From Bacillota bacterium (GTDB taxonomy: Bacteria > Bacillota > Bacilli > Paenibacillales > NBRC-103111): a stretch of DNA of 64,000 bases. A program made the translations under genes and the position numbers. The stretch is from the NCBI GenBank assembly GCA_023388055.1, contig JAEWGW010000032.1, forward strand, positions 1-64,000, given 5' to 3'. This document shows, in pieces, positions 8,260-15,847 of this stretch. Position 1 is the stretch's first letter. Each line of letters starts with the position of its first letter. The notes under the pieces are model-generated. The model was not told the origin of the DNA. It ran no database searches and saw only the letters and a program-made list of their open reading frames with translations.

Positions 8260-9267
8260 ATGAATCATCAAGATGAAAATAGACAGCCTGCCGTTCCCGG
8301 GGAGATCCAATCCCATACGGGATTACCCCGCAGCGCCGGAGATTCCTCCGAAGCGTCTGACAGAGCGGTGCGGCTTCCCGTCAAGGTGCTGTCCACCTCA
8401 TTGGGTATGACCTTGGCGGCCCATATGCTTCTGGCCCCGGGTTTACTGATGGGGGGCAGCGGCGCATTCGCAGCGGAAGCAGCCCAGCCTACCCTGTCGG
8501 AATGGTCTACGGAAGAGGTAAAGGCTTATTATGACGCCAGTGTGGACTGGAGCCTGCCTGCCCTGCCCGACGAGGAGCTTCAGGGGGTTGTTCCCCAGAT
8601 GCAGGCCAATACCGGAACCGGCGGAGCCTCAGGCTCCACAAACGGCGGAAACACGACGATTATCCACCAGGGCAGCAGCTTCGGGTGGGATGATATGCTT
8701 CTGTACCATCTGCTGTTCAACAGCGGGGGGGCGTATTCGTCGGGAAGATGGCACCAAAGCTACCCTTCCTATGATGCCAGAACCAATCAGCCGTATCAGC
8801 CGAAAACCTATTCCTCGGGCACCTTCCAGAACAAGCAGGTTCCGGGCAGTAATGTGAAGCCCAAAACCAGCGTGTCCAGCGGCTCGTTCAACACCAAATC
8901 CGGCAGCATCAATAAGGCTACGGCGTCCAAATCGGGAACAACCTCCGGCTCTTCCTCCGGCTCCAGCAATTCTGGAACGTCGGGGAGCTCCGGAACATCG
9001 GCGGGAACCGGAACCAAACCGGCAACAGGCCAGTCCTCCTCGGCCAGCAAGCCGGCGGATAACGCAACGAAATCATCTACCGGGAGCTCTACCTCTTCCG
9101 GTTCAAAATCAAGCGGAAGCTCGTCGTCTGTTGACAGCAGCAAATCATCGTCTTCATCCTCTTCATCGAGTAAATCGTCGTCGTCCAGCTCTGGCAAATC
9201 ATCATCCTCCGGCAGCATCGGCAGCAAATCCGGCGGTTTTTCCGGCAGCAGCAGCTCCGGCAGCTGA
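8260..9267 (+). CDS. Ser-rich secreted protein, YgiB/YjfM-like in layout
   Basis: 335 residues. A cytoplasmic lead of about 36 residues precedes a hydrophobic signal or anchor (about 44-68) ending GAFAAEA. A short acidic domain follows, then a patch resembling DUF1190 (YgiB/YjfM) proteins: DDMLLYHLLFNSGG and YPSYDARTNQPY. From about residue 195 to the end it is almost entirely Ser/Gly/Lys/Thr low complexity, with long Ser runs. A strong AAAGGAGA site precedes the ATG. The next gene is a YjfC/YgiC-like ligase, the usual partner of DUF1190 proteins in enterobacteria, which supports the comparison. The resemblance is one of layout and order, not clear sequence identity. Confidence 0.7.
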   Translation: MNHQDENRQPAVPGEIQSHTGLPRSAGDSSEASDRAVRLPVKVLSTSLGMTLAAHMLLAPGLLMGGSGAFAAEAAQPTLSEWSTEEVKAYYDASVDWSLPALPDEELQGVVPQMQANTGTGGASGSTNGGNTTIIHQGSSFGWDDMLLYHLLFNSGGAYSSGRWHQSYPSYDARTNQPYQPKTYSSGTFQNKQVPGSNVKPKTSVSSGSFNTKSGSINKATASKSGTTSGSSSGSSNSGTSGSSGTSAGTGTKPATGQSSSASKPADNATKSSTGSSTSSGSKSSGSSSSVDSSKSSSSSSSSSKSSSSSSGKSSSSGSIGSKSGGFSGSSSSGS

Positions 9268-9311
9268 TGAAGGCAGGGGCAGGGACATCAAATCGGAGGA
9301 GACGGTAAAGC

Positions 9312-10508
9312 ATGAGCTTTCAGGTGGTGGGCCAACCCGCCGAGGACAGGGCGCAGCGGGTGCGGCAGCTGAAGGAAATGGGCTTCGGCTGGGCGGATCT
9401 GGAGGAAGAAGCATACTGGGTGGATCAAGCGGTGGCCATGAACCCGCGGGTCTGGGAGGAGCTGCAGGATGCGTGCCGGCTGCTTTGGGGTGTTTTCGAC
9501 AAAGCGGCGCGTTTCGTCCACGGCCGGCGGGATATGTATGAGCTCTTGTCCATACCGGAGGTGCTCTGGGATGGGCTGGACGCCGTTCCCCCGGAGGAGC
9601 CGGGGCTGCTCTCCCGTTATGCCCGGTTCGATTTTAGCGTGGGGCTGGGCGGAACCATCAAGCTTCTGGAGCTGAACGCGGATACGCCTACTGGCTATGT
9701 GGAATCCTCTGTGGCAACACCGTGGATGTGCAGCCAGCATGGGCTGTGGACGCCGAATACCGGGATGGCCGGGCAGGTGCGCCGGGCCTTCGCGGAGGCG
9801 CCGCCCGCTTATGCGGCCTGTATCGCCTACGGCAAACACGAAGAGGACAGCGGCACCATCGATATGCTGGTCCGGCATATGGAGCAGCCTGTCGTTTGTG
9901 TGGATACCCTTGACCTGTGGGTGGATGAAGGGGTTCTGCGGGATGCATCAGGCCAGGCCATTGACAGCCTGTTCGCTCTTTACCCCAAGGAATGGATGGG
10001 GGTCGATGATGGCGGAGAGGCCTTGGCATACAGCATTGAAACCGGACAGCTCCGGATATTCAACTCCCCTCATGCGGTGATCCTCCAGTCCAAGGGCCTG
10101 CAGGCGGTGATTTGGGGCTTGCATGAGCTGAAGGCTCCGTTTTTTACCGAAACCGAGCATGATGCCATTGAAGCGTATATGCTGCCTACCTATAACGAGC
10201 CTGTTTTTGACGGCGATTATGTGGAAAAATCCATGTTTGGCCGCGAGGGCGGCTCCGTGCGGATGTATGGCGCAGAAGGCGGGATGGAGATAAAGGATCA
10301 GGACGGCTTTGATACCAGCGTCTTCTTCCGGCCGGTGTACCAGGCGCGTGCCGATTTGCCCCGCATCCGGCTGCATGACGGAGACTATCATCTGTTAACC
10401 GGGGTGTTCATGATACACGGAGAAGCCTGCGGCCTGCTGGGCCGGGCGGGTGGACTGATTACGGGAAACTCCAGCCGTTTTGTGGCGATGGGAGTGAGGA
10501 GGGATTGA
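9312..10508 (+). CDS. yjfC: GspS/YjfC/YgiC-like ATP-grasp ligase
   Basis: 398 residues resembling the C-terminal synthetase half of glutathionylspermidine synthase, without the N-terminal amidase. Visible ATP-grasp signatures are ELNADTPTGYVESS (about 117-130), FGREGGSV near 310, FRPVYQA near 340 and the C-terminal GLITGNSSRFV. GspS joins glutathione to spermidine through an acyl-phosphate; the stand-alone YjfC/YgiC group has no settled substrate. GGAGGAGACGG precedes the ATG. It follows the Ser-rich protein by 44 nt, and the next gene begins just after its stop. The conserved order ligase, lipoprotein, DUF350 suggests peptide or amine ligation linked to the envelope, which is inference. Confidence 0.85.
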   Translation: MSFQVVGQPAEDRAQRVRQLKEMGFGWADLEEEAYWVDQAVAMNPRVWEELQDACRLLWGVFDKAARFVHGRRDMYELLSIPEVLWDGLDAVPPEEPGLLSRYARFDFSVGLGGTIKLLELNADTPTGYVESSVATPWMCSQHGLWTPNTGMAGQVRRAFAEAPPAYAACIAYGKHEEDSGTIDMLVRHMEQPVVCVDTLDLWVDEGVLRDASGQAIDSLFALYPKEWMGVDDGGEALAYSIETGQLRIFNSPHAVILQSKGLQAVIWGLHELKAPFFTETEHDAIEAYMLPTYNEPVFDGDYVEKSMFGREGGSVRMYGAEGGMEIKDQDGFDTSVFFRPVYQARADLPRIRLHDGDYHLLTGVFMIHGEACGLLGRAGGLITGNSSRFVAMGVRRD

Positions 10509-10513
10509 GCAAT

Positions 10514-11188
10514 ATGATAGACAACGCGAATGAAAGCAGGAAAAGCGGCGGCTGGCGTTCGATGAAGCGGATGCTGATGGGCGTTTTGGTGCTGGTGCTG
10601 GCAGGCGGTATGGTTGTAGGCTGCGGGCAGGATTCCGGGAAAAGCGCCTCCTCCAGCAAGGCCAAATCGGCTGCCGCGGCAGGCAGCTCAACAGTACCGT
10701 GGGATTATAAGGTGGAGGAAGCCAAGGTTGGAGATCTGGTGGGTTCGGATATGACCATCTCCCCCAACAACCAGCTTTTGCCCAATGACGACAACTACGC
10801 CACAGGAGACAAAGTATGGGTGCTGTCATACATGACCGCGGAAATGAAAACCGCTGCCGATGGCCAGAACAGCGTTAATTTGTCCCAGTGGGCCCCCCTC
10901 AAAAGCTACCGGACCGCAGATGCGGCCCAGACGGATCTTGCCGGGCTGAAGGTCCAGTTGAGAACGGAAGTGGATCTGGTGGGCGTTTACAAAACCGACT
11001 ACCAGGGGAAATCCCGGTATTTTGCGGTCATTACGCTTCCTACGGGCAACAGCGTCAAACAGCCGATTCCGGAGGAGCGCTACAAGAGTATGAAGGAACA
11101 GAAAACGGTGAAGGTCATGCTGGAGGAAGTCCATGACTTCGGCGATTATGATCTGGCCATGGCAAAATTCAGGGGGTGGGTGGACTAA
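10514..11188 (+). CDS. Hypothetical lipoprotein
   Basis: 224 residues. A basic N-terminus and hydrophobic helix end in a lipobox, VVGC, with Cys37 as the predicted lipidation site; a Ser/Ala/Lys linker follows and then a globular domain of about 160 residues rich in Lys and Asp (VPWDYKVEEAKVGDL, KTDYQGKSRYFAVITLP). An in-frame TTG at 10505 lies too close to the AGGAGGG site, so the ATG at 10514 is preferred. Its stop overlaps the next start (TAATG), indicating translational coupling to the DUF350 protein. Anchored outside the membrane, it may work with that partner. I do not recognise the family. Confidence 0.75.
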   Translation: MIDNANESRKSGGWRSMKRMLMGVLVLVLAGGMVVGCGQDSGKSASSSKAKSAAAAGSSTVPWDYKVEEAKVGDLVGSDMTISPNNQLLPNDDNYATGDKVWVLSYMTAEMKTAADGQNSVNLSQWAPLKSYRTADAAQTDLAGLKVQLRTEVDLVGVYKTDYQGKSRYFAVITLPTGNSVKQPIPEERYKSMKEQKTVKVMLEEVHDFGDYDLAMAKFRGWVD

Positions 11189-11577
11189 TGGTAGCGGTCA
11201 ATATTATCATCAGCGTGGCAGTCATTATTGTTCTGCAATTCATAGGGATGCTGGTATTCAATTGGATGACTCCGTTTAATGACATGGAGGAGCTCCGCAA
11301 GGGGAACGTGGCGGTAGGTTTGGCCATGGGCGGCAAATTTATGGGGACGGCGATTATCCTGGGTGTTTCCGCTTTCACCAACAGCACCATCTGGCATATG
11401 GCCTTATGGTTTGCGGTAGGTTATGTCTGCCTGCTGGCGTCATATTGGGTGCTGGAGCTGGTCACACCCAAGCTCACCCTTCATGAGCAGCTGCAAAAGG
11501 GCAATGTGGCCGTTGGCATCCTGCTGGCCTCCGTCTACGTGGGCATGGGTTTCTCGGTTAGCAGCCTGATTATTTGA
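11188..11577 (+). CDS. yjfL: DUF350 (YjfL-like) membrane protein
   Basis: 129 residues with four predicted helices in two similar halves. Each half carries the DUF350 hallmark: LRKGNVAVGLAMGGKF in the first and LQKGNVAVGILLASVY in the second. The start ATG at 11188 overlaps the upstream stop; AGGGGGTGGG lies seven bases before it. DUF350 proteins occur beside YjfC-type ligases and PspA-type stress proteins in other bacteria, but their activity is not established. A strong terminator follows, making this the last gene of the cassette. Confidence 0.88.
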   Translation: MVAVNIIISVAVIIVLQFIGMLVFNWMTPFNDMEELRKGNVAVGLAMGGKFMGTAIILGVSAFTNSTIWHMALWFAVGYVCLLASYWVLELVTPKLTLHEQLQKGNVAVGILLASVYVGMGFSVSSLII

Positions 11578-11597
11578 TGAGTGGATTCGAATCAAAT

Positions 11598-11644
11598 AAG
11601 CTGTCCCCTGGAGTCATTCTTATGACCGGAGGGACAGCTTTTTT
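11598..11644 (+). terminator. Rho-independent terminator closing the DUF350 cassette
   Basis: AAGCTGTCCC (11598-11607) pairs with GGGACAGCTT (11631-11640), followed by T6 counted from 11639. Confidence 0.9.
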
Positions 11645-11729
11645 GCGTCTGTGAGCGACCCCGGTAAGGTGTGCGCGCCAGGTGTGCCTGCCGCGGCCTA
11701 TTGCCCGAGCTGTGCGATCCATGTCCGCG

Positions 11730-11914
11730 TTAACGGACACAGGTTCCGCTAATTGGCGCAAAAATGGCTTTTTTCCACCTGTGCGGACAGAGGGGCCGTT
11801 ATTTGGCGGAAAAGTGGTCTAGAAAGCTGATGAATGGGCGAATAACGCATCTGTAGTCCGCAAGATACCGGTAAAGACGATTTTGGCTCAAATAAGGGCT
11901 CCCCGGTCCGCAAA
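11730..11914. repeat. Four-module palindromic intergenic element, copy C
   Basis: Direct modules at 11730 (TAACGGACAC...AATTGGCG) and 11781 (GCGGACAG...TTATTTGGCG); inverted modules at 11839 (GAATAACG...GTCCGC) and 11888 (CAAATAAGG...GGTCCGC). Starts are 51, 58 and 49 nt apart. It occupies the space between two convergent genes. Confidence 0.85.
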
Positions 11915-11943
11915 CGATCAGCCGCACTTCATAAAGGTGGCGG

Positions 11944-13005
11944 TTATTGGCGGAGTCCGATGATATTCCGGATGGCCTCCGCCAGCTGCTGACCCATCAG
12001 GGTATGCCCATAGTCTGATGGGTGAATCAGGTCCGCCGTCAGCGCGCTGAAATCAGTCAGCACCTCATGGCCGTTTACCAGATGGAGATGAGGGTGGTGA
12101 AGTGTCCGGTAAATCTGCTCCAGGCGCTCGGTAAATTGGCGGTTGGGATTTGACTGGCCATCCGGTGTATTCTTCAGTACATCATCGGAATTGGGATAGA
12201 TACTGACCAGCACCACCGGCTTGTCCGGATGATGCCGGATCAATCCTCCAATCAGATAGCTGGCCCGCTCCTCAAACTCCTCCGGGCTGAACAGCCCCCG
12301 CATATTAACCCCCAGCTCCAGAACGGCAATATCCCAGCCGCCGTGGCTGATGAGGTAATCCGCCATAGCCTGCTCGCAGAGGCAGGAGCCGCCCATGCCC
12401 TTGTTGTAGAGATCGGCTCCCAGCCGCCGGGCGGTCTGCTGGATATAAGCCAGGTGCTGGACGGTGGCCCCTGATCCGTGGGTGATGGAAGAGCCGTAGG
12501 CCAGCAGCGTAAGCGGCGGCAGCTCATCCTCCCGGGGCGGGCGGACCTCGTGGCCGAAGGTGTTGAGACCATGGAATGCCACCTGAAAGGCCAAGCCGGG
12601 GTAATAGTTGCGGCTTATGATGATCCGCCAGACCCCGGGCGAAAAACGCCCTGCCCGCAGCGCCTCTGGCTCTACGTCCGCAAAGCGGGCCGGTTTGTCC
12701 AGATGCAGAGTCTGAATCACCCCGGTGCGCAGCCGGTGCATGGAATGGAAATAGTCCCCGCAGTAAATCAGCACATCCCCATCCTCCACAGTAGCCGACA
12801 GGGTGATCCGGATAAACGGCGCCTCGGTCACAAACCGGATTTCACAGCCGGTGGAGGCTTGTCCGATAAATCTCCCGCGCTGGTAATCCCCTTCACCTAA
12901 CTGGTGGACAACACCCCGGGGCAGCCGGTTCAGCCGCATTCCGGGCATCTCCTCATTGGTCTCCAGCTCCGCCACATTATGAAATTCCATCTGATTATAG
13001 ATCAT
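11944..13005 (-). CDS. SGNH/GDSL-family esterase
   Basis: 353 residues, no signal peptide seen. The N-terminal half (about 1-155) is beta-rich, as in two-domain carbohydrate esterases. The SGNH domain begins at YGSSITHG (about 170-177, nucleophile probably Ser173), with the block II glycine in KGMGGS, the block III Asn in ELGVNM and the block V pair in DLIHPSDYGH near 330. These enzymes remove acyl groups from polysaccharides or small esters. The gene reads away from the sugar ABC cluster beginning at 13275, so deacylation of an imported oligosaccharide is a reasonable guess. It ends close to element C. Confidence 0.85.
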   Translation of the reverse strand: MIYNQMEFHNVAELETNEEMPGMRLNRLPRGVVHQLGEGDYQRGRFIGQASTGCEIRFVTEAPFIRITLSATVEDGDVLIYCGDYFHSMHRLRTGVIQTLHLDKPARFADVEPEALRAGRFSPGVWRIIISRNYYPGLAFQVAFHGLNTFGHEVRPPREDELPPLTLLAYGSSITHGSGATVQHLAYIQQTARRLGADLYNKGMGGSCLCEQAMADYLISHGGWDIAVLELGVNMRGLFSPEEFEERASYLIGGLIRHHPDKPVVLVSIYPNSDDVLKNTPDGQSNPNRQFTERLEQIYRTLHHPHLHLVNGHEVLTDFSALTADLIHPSDYGHTLMGQQLAEAIRNIIGLRQ

Positions 13006-13094
13006 CTGTAACGCCCTCCCGTTAAGTCCTTTTCCTTATTGTAAAAGTCGGAGGGGTGGCAGGCAATACTGAGATGACCACTGGGATTTTGGCC

Positions 13095-13120
13095 TCTAAG
13101 TGCCGCTGAGTTCCGTTAGC
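13095..13120 (-). repeat. Solitary module of the CTAACGG family
   Basis: CTCTAAGTGCC...GAGTTCCGTTAGC is one inverted module of the subtype seen in copy H. No partner modules were found within 200 nt, so it may be a remnant or a stand-alone unit. The rest of 13006-13274 shows nothing I can name. Confidence 0.5.
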
Positions 13121-13274
13121 TCGTTTGCCCAGTGTGAAAACGGTTGGATATGCGTGGAAAATGGTTCCATTACCGGCAACCGTATTCCCTAAAACGGAGC
13201 CCGGCGTCCCACACAGGGGAAGGCTGTTGTCCGGTAGAATGAAAGCGTGAACAATGAGAAGGGCAGGTGAGTTT

Positions 13275-14246
13275 ATGAAAGAGCTGCCAACGGAAGGGAT
13301 TGCGCAGGGCAAGCCGCCACTGGTAAAGCGGCAGCCGGGAGCGGGCAAGCTGCAGAACAAGCATAAGCTGTTTTTGATGGCTTTTCCGTTTCTGGTCATT
13401 ACATTTATCTTCTATTACTTGCCGATAAGCGGCTGGATTTACGCCTTTTATGACTACATTCCGGGTATACCGCTGAAGGATACGCCCTTCGCCGGACTCA
13501 AGTGGTTCAAGTCCATCGTCGCCAACCCCACCCAAACGGCCGAGGTTCTCCGGGTGATGAAAAACACGCTGGCCATGAGCTCCCTGGGGATTGTCACCTC
13601 GTTTCTTCCTCTTATTTTCGCCATTCTGCTGGCAGAAATCCGGCACGGCTGGTACCGCAAGCTGGCGCAAACGCTGACCACTATTCCCAATTTCATCAGC
13701 TGGATTCTGGTGTATGCCTTGGCTTTTTCCCTTTTTTCGGTGGATAACGGGGTGATTACCGCTCTGCTGGCCCGGTTGGGGCTGGTGCCGGAGGATTACA
13801 ACTTCCTGGCTTCCTCCTCTCACATTTGGCTCAAAATGATCATCTGGTACTGGTGGAAATCCCTGGGCTGGGGGGCCATTCTGTATCTGGCGGCGATTGC
13901 AGGCATCGACCAGGACCTCTATGAGGCGGCGGAAACCGACGGCGCAGGGCGCTTCCGCAAAATCTGGCATATTACCGTGCCCGGCCTGATGCCCACCTTT
14001 TTCGTGCTGCTGCTGTTGTCCATCGGGAATTTTGTGAACAACGGTATGGAGCAATACTTCGCCTTCCAGAACGCCATGAACAAGGATTCCATCGAGGTGC
14101 TGGATCTGTACGTGTACAATATCGCCTTCGCCAACAACTTTCCCTTCGCCACCGCCGTCAGCATGCTGAAATCCATCATAAGCGTGTTTCTGCTGTTCAC
14201 CGCCAATACACTCTCGAAGGCAGTCCGGGGCGAATCCATTATTTAA
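13275..14246 (+). CDS. lplB: Sugar ABC transporter permease, LplB family
   Basis: 323 residues counted from the ATG at 13275, which has AGGTGAG just upstream; an in-frame ATG at 13254 has no RBS. After a cytoplasmic basic leader come six predicted helices. The permease EAA loop that docks the ATPase is EAAETDGAGRFRKIWHITVP. The family imports oligosaccharides such as polygalacturonan or rhamnogalacturonan fragments, and uses shared MsmX/UgpC-type ATPases, which explains why no ATPase gene is nearby. The second permease begins 20 nt after the stop, so the two form a pair. No promoter was clear in the region shared with the divergent esterase. Confidence 0.9.
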   Translation: MKELPTEGIAQGKPPLVKRQPGAGKLQNKHKLFLMAFPFLVITFIFYYLPISGWIYAFYDYIPGIPLKDTPFAGLKWFKSIVANPTQTAEVLRVMKNTLAMSSLGIVTSFLPLIFAILLAEIRHGWYRKLAQTLTTIPNFISWILVYALAFSLFSVDNGVITALLARLGLVPEDYNFLASSSHIWLKMIIWYWWKSLGWGAILYLAAIAGIDQDLYEAAETDGAGRFRKIWHITVPGLMPTFFVLLLLSIGNFVNNGMEQYFAFQNAMNKDSIEVLDLYVYNIAFANNFPFATAVSMLKSIISVFLLFTANTLSKAVRGESII

Positions 14247-14265
14247 ACGGAAAGGGGGAGGACAC

Positions 14266-15159
14266 ATGCGCAGGAAAACGACGGCGGGTGAGGTGGGGTT
14301 TCAGATATGCCTGTATCTGTTCTTCGGCATTTTTACCTTAAGCTGCCTGTATCCGTTCTATTACCTGTTTATCAATACTGTCAGCGCCAATGATTTGTCG
14401 GCGGCCGGTGAAATCAAATTTTATCCCCGCGGCATCCACTTCGGCAATTACGTGAAGGTTCTGGCCATCAGCGGGCTTAGCCATGCCGCCCTGGTCTCCG
14501 TGTACCGGACCGTCTGCGGCACCCTGCTTACGGTGGCCTCATCCGCCTTTCTCGGCTACCTTTTCACCAAAAACGAAATGTGGGGACGGCGCATCTGGTA
14601 CCGGTTCATCATCATTACCATGTACTTCAGCGCCGGGCTGATTCCCTGGTACATCACTATGAACAACCTGCATTTGACCAACAATTACCTGGCATACATT
14701 CTGCCCACGATTATTACGCCCTTCAATATTATTCTGGTCAAAACCTTCATCGAGGCCATTCCGCCGGCTCTGGAGGAATCCGCGGCCATGGATGGGGCGG
14801 GGTATCTGCGCTGCTTCGGCAGTATTATGGTGCCGCTGATTATGCCGATTCTGGCCACGATCACCATCTTCTCCGCCGTCAACCAATGGAACTCCTTTGT
14901 GGATACGGCTTTCCTGATGACGAATACCAAATACTTCACCCTGCAGTTCCTTCTGTGGCGCTACCTGAACGAATCCAGCTCGTTGGCTGCGCTGATCCGC
15001 AGCTCCCCGGATATGGCGGCCAGTGTAGCCAATATGCAGACACCCACCTCGGTTCGCATGACCGTCACCATGATTGTGGTGCTGCCGATTCTGATTGTGT
15101 ACCCGTTTTTTCAGCGGTTCTTCGTCAAGGGGATTCTCATCGGCGCGGTAAAGGGGTGA
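14266..15159 (+). CDS. Sugar ABC transporter permease, YtcP/LplC family
   Basis: 297 residues with six predicted helices and an EAA loop ESAAMDGAGYLRCFGSIMVP near residue 170. The C-terminus FFVKGILIGAVKG is the usual ending of this permease group. AAAGGGGGAGG precedes the ATG. It pairs with the upstream LplB-type permease to form the channel. The binding protein gene is nearly 700 nt downstream, beyond element E, an unusually large gap for one transport operon. Confidence 0.9.
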   Translation: MRRKTTAGEVGFQICLYLFFGIFTLSCLYPFYYLFINTVSANDLSAAGEIKFYPRGIHFGNYVKVLAISGLSHAALVSVYRTVCGTLLTVASSAFLGYLFTKNEMWGRRIWYRFIIITMYFSAGLIPWYITMNNLHLTNNYLAYILPTIITPFNIILVKTFIEAIPPALEESAAMDGAGYLRCFGSIMVPLIMPILATITIFSAVNQWNSFVDTAFLMTNTKYFTLQFLLWRYLNESSSLAALIRSSPDMAASVANMQTPTSVRMTVTMIVVLPILIVYPFFQRFFVKGILIGAVKG

Positions 15160-15212
15160 GCGGGGAAATGGAGGGGCTGTAGCCGCTCCGTGCGAACCGA
15201 TCAAGCGAACCG

Positions 15213-15251
15213 ACCGTGCTAACCAACCGTGCTAACCAACCGTGCTAACCG
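15213..15251. repeat. 13-bp tandem repeat, three copies
   Basis: ACCGTGCTAACCA is repeated at 15213, 15226 and 15239 (last base changed). It lies between the permease stop and element E. Too short and unstructured to assign a role. Confidence 0.8.
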
Positions 15252-15300
15252 ACTGAACTAGCTGCGGTCAGCGCTGCTACGACGAATCGGTACCTTCAGA

Positions 15301-15488
15301 GTCTAACGGCGGTCAGAGCCGTTATTCCCGCCAAAACAGCACCGTTTAAAATCTAACGGCGGCCAGAGCCGCTATTCGGGGCAGAAAGGCCCCGCACGAC
15401 CTGTTTTGGGCTGAATAGCGGCGCTCACCGCCGTTAGATTTTTGGGAAGCCGCTTTTTGACCAAATAAGGGCTGTGGCTTCCGTTAGA
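15301..15488. repeat. Four-module palindromic intergenic element, copy E
   Basis: Direct modules at 15301 and 15351, inverted at 15411 and 15461, starts 50, 60 and 50 nt apart. The inner pair is strongly complementary: 15350-15362 with 15428-15440 (13 bp) and 15368-15377 with 15413-15422 (10 bp), separated by a 5 x 5 internal loop. Lies inside the permease to binding-protein gap (15160-15847); the rest of that gap contains only the 13-bp repeats and an open frame without an RBS. Confidence 0.9.
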
Positions 15489-15847
15489 AACTCACGCGAC
15501 CCGGTGGCCGTCATCAGAAAGGAAAACACCGGATGTAAATGGGCCGATGCCGCCCGAAATGGCGCGGAATGCGAGCCGATGCCGCCTGAAAATGGGCACA
15601 GGATGCCCAGGAGATGGCGAAGCAAACTATATTTCCGCCCGCCCAAAAACGTGTTACTGGGTTTTGCTCCCGCCGCTGGAGGCGGAACGGAGGTATGGCG
15701 GCTGGTCCGAACGGATCTGTCTCCGGCTTCCCTCCTCACCTGGCCGGGGGAGTTGATTCGATAGCCAGACCGCAAGAGAAGTTGAACCATATGAAGAGAC
15801 TGCGGCGGAACCATAATTCCCGCAGCTCCCAAGGGAGGCAAAAAGCG

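Noticed and set aside
15614..15847. N-terminal extension of the first binding protein
   Set aside because: The extension has no RBS, is not signal-like, and would bury the lipoprotein signal that starts at 15848.
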